A stretch of DNA of 11,415 nt from CAWFPR01 sp963817635 (lineage in GTDB: Bacteria; Acidobacteriota; Vicinamibacteria; Vicinamibacterales; 2-12-FULL-66-21). The notes under the pieces were generated by a model, which was not told the origin of the DNA, did no database searches, and saw nothing but the letters and a program-made list of their open reading frames with translations. Positions 6,345 through 11,415 of the stretch are shown in pieces; position 1 is the stretch's first letter; every line of letters begins with the position of its first letter. The stretch is taken from NCBI GenBank assembly GCA_963817635.1, contig CAWFPR010000019.1, forward strand, positions 1 to 11,415, read 5' to 3'. The translations under genes were made by a program, and so were the position numbers.

Positions 6345-7639
6345 CCGAGCTCCGGGCCTGCCCGCAGGACGGCCACGTCCCCGTCCTGATCGGCGAGGTA
6401 GACCTTCCCGTCGGCTACGAGCGGTGAACCCCACACCGTGGCCATCATGTCGAACGTCCACAGGGCCTTTCCCGTCCTTGCGTCCAGGCAGTGCAGGATC
6501 CCCTTGAGATCGGCGACGTAGACCAGCCCCTCGGCGACCGCTGCCGTCGAAATGGACCGGTTGATCTCGTCGTCCTGCCAGACCCGGCCTGATTCCGTGA
6601 TGTCGCCGTGCCCCGTGGGATCGATGGCGTATGTGTGTCCGACACCGTTTGGATGGTCCGGATCCTGGCCCACGCTCACGAACACGCGGCCCCCGCTGAA
6701 CACGGGTGTGGCCACGCCGTAATTCCGCGTCCTGGGCCAGACGGCATCCTTCGGGTTCATGTCGAACTTCCAGAGCGTGTCTCCGCTTCGCGCGTCGAAG
6801 GCGTAGATCCACCCGTCGCCACCGGGGAAGATCACCTGCTGGACGCCATCGACCGCCCCGAGCGCCGCGGATGACCACTGGCCGTGCAGGATCCCCTCAC
6901 CCGGAGAGTTGTCCTGCCAGACGACTTTCCCGGTGTGCTTGTTGACCGCCAGGAAGCTGGGAGCCTTCGGCGCGGGGACCTTCTCGTCGGCGCTGTCCCG
7001 TCCGTTGGACGTCCCGACGAAGACGAGGTCTTCCCAGATGGCGGGGGACGAATTCGCCATGAAGAGCGGGGACACGCCCAGCTCCTTCCTCATGTCGAGC
7101 GTCCAGATGATGTCGGCATCGGTCGGCCCTTTGTGGACTTCGCTCTGGAAGGGGCCGTCGTTCCTGCCGTCGGTGAAGCCTTCGGTGTCGAGACAAATCA
7201 GCTCGCCGCGATTGCTGACGTAGTAGAGCCGGTTGCCTTCCACCGCCGCGGATGAGCAGACGCCCTGTTCCGGCCAGTCGGTGTCCGCGTCCAGCTTGTC
7301 CGTCACGGCCTGCCACAGGAACGCGCCGTCGGACTCCCGAAGGCACATGAGCACCCCCTTGTCGCCCGTGATCGCCGCGTTCCTGGGATTCGCGTTGTTG
7401 GTGCCGAGGAAGATCTTCCCATCGGCCACCACCGGGTTGCCGTTGGACGTCGACCCGATTTGTGCCTTCCACTTGATGTTCGTCCCGTTCCCGGCATCCC
7501 AGGAGTCCGGGAGACCGATCGCGGTCGAGACCATGTTGCGCTGCGCCGTCCCGCCCCACGTCGGCCAGTCCTGAGACGCCGGCGGCAACCCCGTCACGCC
7601 GGAGAGCATGAGGACCGCGATAGTGCTCTTCACGCGCAT
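6224..7639 (-). CDS. Exported PQQ-like beta-propeller repeat protein (471 aa)
   Basis: The product has a short exported N-terminus (MRVKSTIAVLMLSGVTGLPP, then ASQDWPTWGG) and a series of beta-propeller blades of the PQQ/BamB type. Blade cores recur as NPVVADGKIFLGTNN, SSPAIWEDLVFVGTSNG, TPVFSGGRVFVSVGQ, STAAVAEGLVYVADLKG, SPLVADGKVYLADQDG and STPVAANGVLYVMTRSD, each followed by a C/F/A-LDxxTGK-type W turn such as CLDARTGKALWTFD. Such proteins act as periplasmic scaffolds or as quinoprotein-like domains. I see no N-terminal cytochrome and cannot confirm cofactor binding, so no enzyme name is given. Start: ACGGAG lies 7 nt before ATG 7639. It is the second gene of an operon with the propeller upstream (37-bp gap). 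Its 3' end is duplicated at 2221-2341. Confidence 0.9.
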   Translation of the reverse strand: MRVKSTIAVLMLSGVTGLPPASQDWPTWGGTAQRNMVSTAIGLPDSWDAGNGTNIKWKAQIGSTSNGNPVVADGKIFLGTNNANPRNAAITGDKGVLMCLRESDGAFLWQAVTDKLDADTDWPEQGVCSSAAVEGNRLYYVSNRGELICLDTEGFTDGRNDGPFQSEVHKGPTDADIIWTLDMRKELGVSPLFMANSSPAIWEDLVFVGTSNGRDSADEKVPAPKAPSFLAVNKHTGKVVWQDNSPGEGILHGQWSSAALGAVDGVQQVIFPGGDGWIYAFDARSGDTLWKFDMNPKDAVWPRTRNYGVATPVFSGGRVFVSVGQDPDHPNGVGHTYAIDPTGHGDITESGRVWQDDEINRSISTAAVAEGLVYVADLKGILHCLDARTGKALWTFDMMATVWGSPLVADGKVYLADQDGDVAVLRAGPELGKIAEIDMGNSLYSTPVAANGVLYVMTRSDLYAIATPAKQ

Positions 7640-7676
7640 GAGTTCGCTCCGTCCCCCGTTCGAATGCTCCAGCGGA

Positions 7677-8957
7677 CTAGCCTCCGACCTGCACGCATTT
7701 CAACTGCTTCTGGTCGCGGATGAGCAGCTTGCCATCCGAGAGGGCGAGAGGGGCCCAGTTCTCGCCATCCTCCAGCAGCTCCGCGCTGGCGAGCGGCTTG
7801 AAGCCCGATGGATCGGGCGAGATGAGATACAGCGTCTTGCTGCCATCGAGAGAGAGCAGCAGACCGTCGGCGAGCACGGCGCCGCCCTTGTTGAACGACG
7901 GCTCGTCGCCCGTCTTCCACTTGACCTGGCCGGCCATCGTCATGCACACGAGCCCGTCGCTGCGTTCGTTGATGGTGTACGGCACGTAGAAATGGTCCTT
8001 GTACAGGATAGGCGGCTGGGTGTGGGCGCCGAAGTTGACGTTCTTGAACAGCTCCGAGACGCTGAAGGTCCCGCCTGCTGCCTTCTGGACCTTGATCATG
8101 GCGGCGCCCGCGTTGTACCCGCCCGTGATGAGGATCCGCCCCTCACCGGCATCGACTGCGTGCGGAACGGGAATCCCGCACTGCCAGTTGCCGTAGGTCC
8201 ACAGGACCGCCCCGGTGAGCGGGTCGAGACCGTTGACGCTGCCGCCGCGCGCGCTGCGGCCAAATCCACCGGAGGCCATGATCATCACGAGGTGATCGTC
8301 TCCGCCGACCTTGACGAGCGACGGGCTGACGTACCCGGCACTGCCGGACAGCACGGGTGATTTCCACTTCAGCGCGCCTGTCAGCTTGTCGTACGCCACT
8401 ACGCTCGTCTGTGGCGTCTGCGATGCCACGATGACCAGGTTGCGATACACGAGGGGGTTCTGGGTCAACGCCCACCGGGGCAGTTCGCCTCCGCCGAAGT
8501 CCTTCCAGGCGTTCTTGTTCCAGACCGGCTTGTGCGTCGTCGTGCTGATGGCATACAGGTCGCCGAGCGGTCCGAACGTATACACGAGGTCACCGTCGAC
8601 GGCCGGCGTGGTTCGCGAACCGGGATGGTCGAACCGGCCTCGGGCGCCGTACGTGAATCTCCAGAGCTCCTTGCCGGTGGCAAAGTCCAGAGACCGCAGC
8701 GTGTCTCCGACGGCATCGTCCCTGTCCAGCAGGTAGACCTTGCCGCCAGCGACGACCGGGCCGCCGTAGCCGATCCCCACCGGGGCGGTCCAGAGGACCT
8801 TCGGGCCCTCCTTTGGCCACGATCGCAAGAGACCGGTCTCCGTCGAAGTGCCGTCTCTCCTGGGTCCCAGATATGCCGGCCAATCCGCCGCGCACACATA
8901 CGCGACCGACGACGTAATGAGTAGTGCTATGAGTCCCGTCCTGGCTTTCATCCGCAT
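7677..8957 (-). CDS. Exported PQQ-like beta-propeller repeat protein (426 aa)
   Basis: A signal peptide (about residues 1-23, ending SVAYVCA before ADWPAYLGP) is followed by the DWPxYLGPxRDG opening common in planctomycete and acidobacterial PQQ_2 proteins. Blades follow: GPVVAGGKVYLLDRDD, TPAVDGDLVYTFGPLG, NPLVYRNLVIVASQTP, ILITGGYNAGAAMIKV, PPILYKDHFYVPYTI, GAVLADGLLLSLDG and APLALSDGKLLIRDQ. Substrate and cofactor are unknown. The strong GGAAGGAG site lies only 2 nt before ATG 8957 but 8 nt before an in-frame ATG at 8951 (third codon), so translation may well start at 8951. It is first in the operon and distant in sequence from its 471-residue neighbour, so this is an old pair and not a recent copy. 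Confidence 0.9.
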   Translation of the reverse strand: MRMKARTGLIALLITSSVAYVCAADWPAYLGPRRDGTSTETGLLRSWPKEGPKVLWTAPVGIGYGGPVVAGGKVYLLDRDDAVGDTLRSLDFATGKELWRFTYGARGRFDHPGSRTTPAVDGDLVYTFGPLGDLYAISTTTHKPVWNKNAWKDFGGGELPRWALTQNPLVYRNLVIVASQTPQTSVVAYDKLTGALKWKSPVLSGSAGYVSPSLVKVGGDDHLVMIMASGGFGRSARGGSVNGLDPLTGAVLWTYGNWQCGIPVPHAVDAGEGRILITGGYNAGAAMIKVQKAAGGTFSVSELFKNVNFGAHTQPPILYKDHFYVPYTINERSDGLVCMTMAGQVKWKTGDEPSFNKGGAVLADGLLLSLDGSKTLYLISPDPSGFKPLASAELLEDGENWAPLALSDGKLLIRDQKQLKCVQVGG

Positions 8958-9082
8958 GGCTCCTTCCGTATCGTCAGCGGGTCACGCCAACTTTCCGGAC
9001 CGTTGGAGGCGGTTTGCCGGCTCCTGCCCGCCTCGCCCTCGTACGCGAGTTGTCAGACGAGCAGCGACGGCGCCTCCGTGTG

Positions 9083-9107
9083 CCGGGCGATTCGAATCGG
9101 TCCGGCG
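9083..9107. promoter_or_regulatory. Palindrome between the dehydrogenase and the propeller operon
   Basis: CGATTCGAATCG at 9089-9100 is a perfect 12-bp palindrome. It extends outward to GCCGG (9083-9087) and CCGGC (9103-9107), with one and two unpaired bases. It lies 23 bp after the end of the upstream dehydrogenase gene and ~130 bp before the first propeller ATG. It could be an operator for the propeller operon or a hairpin ending the dehydrogenase transcript; there is no following T-run, so a classical intrinsic terminator is not supported. Confidence 0.35.
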
Positions 9108-9139
9108 TCCTGCAAGGATCCTACTCGCACGTCTCTGGT

Positions 9140-10174
9140 TCAGAAAACAATCATGACCTTGAGGGCCTCCCGCTCGTTCATCGCGCGGTAGCCGTCGGGT
9201 ACGCCGTCGAGGTCCGTGACCCGATCGAGGACCCTGCCAGGCTGAATCCTGCCTTCGAGCACGTCGGGCAGCAGCTCCTTGATGTAGGCTCGGACCGGAG
9301 CCGGGCCGCCGGCGATCGTGACGTTGGCGAAGAACGTCGCCATTCCGGCCGGAATCGATTCCTCCTGGGGGACGCCAACGCGGCCGACCGCGCCACCGGC
9401 CCGGGCGATGCTCAGCGCCGTCAGCGTGGACTCTTCGAGACCCACACATTCGAGGACCGAATGCGCGCCGAGGCCGTTGGTGAGATCGCGCACGCGCGCG
9501 ATGGCCTCGTCACCCCGCTCGCGGACGACGTCCGTCGCGCCGAATTCCCGCGCGAGAGCGATCCGATCCGGATGCCGGCCCAGCATGATGATCCGCTCGG
9601 CGCCGAGCCGGCGCGCCGCGATCACTCCGCAGAGGCCGACCGCGCCGTCGCCGACGACCGCGACCGTGCTGCCGGGACGGACGTTCGCGGCCAGCGCCGC
9701 GTGATGCCCGGTCCCCATCACGTCGGAGAGCGTGAGCAGCGACGGCATCAGCGCGTCGTCGCGCCCGACCGGCAGCACGACCAGCGTCCCGTCCGCCTGC
9801 GGGACGCGCACCGCCTCGCCCTGGCCGCCGTCGAGCTCGGTGCCGCCCCACCACCCTCCGTGGAGGCACGACGTCTGCAGTCCCTCGCGGCAGAAGGCAC
9901 ACGTGCCGTCCGACCAGGCGAACGGCGCGACCACGACGTCGCCCCGCTTCAGCGTGCGGACGCCCGAGCCGACCGCTTCGACGAACCCGATGAACTCGTG
10001 GCCCATCCGGTTCCCAGTGCTGGCCGGTTCCATCTTCTTGTACGGCCACAGATCGCTGCCGCAGATGCAGGCCCGCGTCACGACGACCAGAGCGTCGGTC
10101 GGTTCGACGATTCGGGCGTCCGGGACCGTCTCGATACGGACATCGCCGGCGCCGTACATCACAGTTGCGCGCAT
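9140..10174 (-). CDS. Zinc-dependent medium-chain alcohol dehydrogenase
   Basis: The 344-residue product is of usual family length. It has catalytic-zinc residues C38, H59 and E60 (ICGSDLWPY and MGHEFIG), then a structural-zinc lobe (SDGTCAFCREGLQTSC), and a Rossmann fold with VAVVGDGAVG at ~171-180. The reaction would be reversible oxidation of an alcohol with NAD(P)+; GRHPDR after the second strand suggests NADP(H), weakly. The structural lobe keeps C92, C95 and C103 but has D89 where the first Cys usually sits. Start: GAGGAG is 10 nt before ATG 10174, inside the tail of the decayed aldo/keto reductase stub, so both probably share the promoter facing the LysR gene. The substrate is unknown. 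Confidence 0.92.
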   Translation of the reverse strand: MRATVMYGAGDVRIETVPDARIVEPTDALVVVTRACICGSDLWPYKKMEPASTGNRMGHEFIGFVEAVGSGVRTLKRGDVVVAPFAWSDGTCAFCREGLQTSCLHGGWWGGTELDGGQGEAVRVPQADGTLVVLPVGRDDALMPSLLTLSDVMGTGHHAALAANVRPGSTVAVVGDGAVGLCGVIAARRLGAERIIMLGRHPDRIALAREFGATDVVRERGDEAIARVRDLTNGLGAHSVLECVGLEESTLTALSIARAGGAVGRVGVPQEESIPAGMATFFANVTIAGGPAPVRAYIKELLPDVLEGRIQPGRVLDRVTDLDGVPDGYRAMNEREALKVMIVF

Positions 10175-10205
10175 GTTGTCGTTTCTCCTCAGTGGCGGCC
10201 GCGGC

Positions 10206-10365
10206 GGCCGTGTCGAAGAACGTGACGCCTTGTTCGACTGCCAGCCGAATCAAGGGCGATCATCTCCTGTTTGTCAGCCGGCGGACCGTAGCCGAAGCTC
10301 ATCGACATGCAGCCCAGTCCAAGGGCCGACACTTCCAGGCCGCTCCCGAGCGATCGTTTCCGCAT
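10206..10365 (-). pseudogene. 5' stub of an aldo/keto reductase gene
   Basis: From ATG 10365, preceded by a strong GGAGG site 5 nt away, the frame reads MRKRSLGSGLEVSALGLGCM then SMSFGYGPPADKQEMIAL, the standard N-terminus of the AKR family. Near 10252-10253 one extra base shifts the frame; in the next frame it continues IRLAVEQGVTFFDTA, which includes the catalytic Asp. After that the family sequence (normally EVYG and ~280 more residues with the catalytic Tyr, Lys and His) is absent and the DNA runs directly to the dehydrogenase start. The gene thus has both a frameshift and a large 3' deletion. The intact start and ribosome site suggest fairly recent decay. Confidence 0.88.
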
Positions 10366-10431
10366 GGTTCCTCCGGCCTTCCAGACTAGCGGGTCGCGGG
10401 CGGTCCCGGTAGCCGGAGAAATCGATAAGGG

Positions 10432-10457
10432 TTTGTGATGTACCATTCACAAATGGT
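10432..10457. promoter_or_regulatory. Overlapping dyads across the LysR-type gene start
   Basis: TTTGTGA (10432-10438) and TCACAAA (10447-10453) are perfect 7-bp inverted arms around an 8-bp spacer. Overlapping them, ACCATT (10442-10447) pairs with AATGGT (10452-10457) around CACA. The start codon ATG 10438 begins at the last base of the left arm. LysR proteins often bind dyads in the divergent spacer to control themselves and the facing gene. This dyad could be such an autoregulatory site, or an RNA hairpin that hides the start. Confidence 0.4.
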
Positions 10458-11340
10458 CCGAGATGAGCTGAGCGTCATGTCCGCATTCCTGGCCGTGGCG
10501 GAGGAGCGGAGCTTCACACGGGCGGCGAAACGGCTGGGGGTGTCACCCTCTGCTTTGAGCCACGCCATTCGCGTGCTGGAGGAGCAGATCGGTGTCCGGC
10601 TGCTCGCCAGGACGACGCGCAGCGTCGCGCCCACCGAAGCTGGAGCGCAGTTCATCGCGCGTCTCGGTCCGGCGCTTTCGGACATTCGAGGCGCGCTCGA
10701 TCACATTTCGGGGTTCCGCGATTGCCCCGCGGGGCGCGTGCGCCTGGTCGCATCACGCCTCGCCGCCCGTATGGTGCTCGCGCCCAGGCTCGGCGGGTTC
10801 GCGCGCGACTACCCCGATGTCGTGCTGGACGTGACCACGACCGAAGAGGGCCGCGTCGATCTCGTCGGCGCCGGCTTCGACGCCGGCATCCATCTCGGCG
10901 AGTTCATCGAGAAGGACATGGTGACTGTGGGTGTGTCGAAGGAGCAGCGTGCGGCCATCGTCGGCGCGCCGAGTTACTTCGCGTCACACGCGAAACCGAA
11001 GTCGCCGCGCGATCTGACCAGTCATCGCTGCCTCAATTTCCGGCACGGCTCCTCTGGCGTCTACCGGTGGGAGTTCGACAAGGGGCGCCAGTCGCTCGTC
11101 GTCTCGGTGAACGGACCGCTCGTCGTCGATGACGTGGAGGTCATGGTTCACGCGGCGATTGATGGCATCGGACTGGCGTTCACGCTGGAGGACCACGTGT
11201 CGTCGCACCTCGCCACTGGCGCCCTGGTCCGGGTGCTCGAGGACTGGTGCCCGCCGTTCGCCGGCTACTTTCTGTATTACCCCGGTCGCCGGCAGCAGCC
11301 GCCGGCGCTCTCGGCGCTCATCGACATGCTCCGGCTGTAG
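10438..11340 (+). CDS. LysR-type transcriptional regulator
   Basis: The ~300-residue product has an N-terminal winged helix-turn-helix at ~8-66: FLAVAEERSFTRAAKRLGVS, PSALSHAIRVLEEQIGVRLL, ARTTRSVAPTEAG. The substrate-binding domain starts near residue 90, with GRVRLVAS, DVTTTEEGRVDLVGAGFDAGI and a C-terminal LSALIDMLRL. The GFDAGIHLGE stretch is typical of the group that includes many regulators of divergent oxidoreductase genes. ATG 10438 was chosen because AAGGG (10427-10431) is 6 nt upstream; GTG 10435 and ATG 10453 are alternatives. It is divergent from the aldo/keto reductase stub and dehydrogenase, with 72 bp between start codons, so these are its probable targets. The effector is unknown. 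Confidence 0.93.
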   Translation: MYHSQMVRDELSVMSAFLAVAEERSFTRAAKRLGVSPSALSHAIRVLEEQIGVRLLARTTRSVAPTEAGAQFIARLGPALSDIRGALDHISGFRDCPAGRVRLVASRLAARMVLAPRLGGFARDYPDVVLDVTTTEEGRVDLVGAGFDAGIHLGEFIEKDMVTVGVSKEQRAAIVGAPSYFASHAKPKSPRDLTSHRCLNFRHGSSGVYRWEFDKGRQSLVVSVNGPLVVDDVEVMVHAAIDGIGLAFTLEDHVSSHLATGALVRVLEDWCPPFAGYFLYYPGRRQQPPALSALIDMLRL

Positions 11341-11415
11341 GCCGCTCAGTGCGGACGCATATGGTCAAACGGTAAAAAATTCTCGATGCCTCACGGAAGC
11401 GTTACAATTCCTGTT
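11341..11415. other. Right-edge intergenic sequence with a possible promoter
   Basis: This short stretch is clearly richer in A+T than the rest of the window. TACAAT at 11403-11408 is close to a -10 consensus, but the hexamer 17 bp upstream (TTCTCG) is a poor -35. It may be the promoter of a gene beyond the right edge. No terminator with a T-run is visible for the LysR gene. Confidence 0.25.

Noticed and set aside
7608..8360. 250-codon plus-strand frame opposite the propeller genes
   Set aside because: Antisense to strong beta-propeller sequence, with no recognisable protein family.
9014..10225. 403-codon plus-strand frame opposite the alcohol dehydrogenase
   Set aside because: The minus strand carries all dehydrogenase zinc and Rossmann motifs; this frame is Arg/Asp-rich reverse sequence.

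Overview
This is a high-GC window, about two thirds G+C by eye, with bacterial gene spacing and Shine-Dalgarno sites. The gene types suggest Acidobacteriota or a similar soil or sediment lineage: a membrane GT-C plus TPR protein, paired PQQ-like beta-propellers, a DUF3494 protein with a CTERM-type tail, and a multihaem cytochrome close to Geobacter OmcS. That taxonomic guess is inference; there is no rRNA or other marker gene. No tRNA, CRISPR array, transposase or integrase was seen.

Layout. Positions 1-384 hold no convincing gene. A TMTC-like membrane glycosyltransferase/TPR protein runs 385-2211 (+). Positions 2221-2341 hold a broken 3' end of a PQQ-propeller gene (-). A secreted ice-binding-like (DUF3494) protein with four almost identical He_PIG Ig-like repeats and an IPTL-CTERM-like tail runs 2523-4453 (+), split by a one-base frameshift near 3485. 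Convergent to it, a six-haem OmcS-like cytochrome occupies 4530-5777 (-). Positions 6144-6214 hold a broken 3' end of the TPR gene (+), followed by two PQQ-like beta-propeller genes in one operon (8957-7677 and 7639-6224, -). Next come a zinc alcohol dehydrogenase (10174-9140, -), the 5' stub of an aldo/keto reductase (10365-10206, -), and a divergent LysR-type regulator (10438-11340, +).

Two observations stand out. First, the cytochrome closely resembles the Geobacter nanowire subunit OmcS. It has six CXXCH motifs, FHSGG directly after the signal peptide, and a histidine at the place of OmcS His16, which in the filament ligates a haem of the neighbouring subunit. Second, a 201-bp segment is present twice in direct orientation with no gaps, at 2141-2341 and 6144-6344 (13 mismatches, about 93.5% identity). 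Each copy covers the 3' end of the TPR gene and the convergent 3' end of the PQQ gene. In the left copy the TPR gene is whole and the PQQ end is a fragment; in the right copy the reverse holds. The ice-binding-like gene and the cytochrome therefore sit as a roughly 3.8-kb block between direct repeats, within what was probably a convergent TPR/PQQ gene pair.

Most products are predicted to work in the envelope or outside the cell: a candidate protein or glycan mannosyltransferase, a sorted surface adhesin, an extracellular electron conduit and two exported propellers. The right-hand end is a separate unit: a LysR regulator facing a redox gene pair in which the aldo/keto reductase has decayed.
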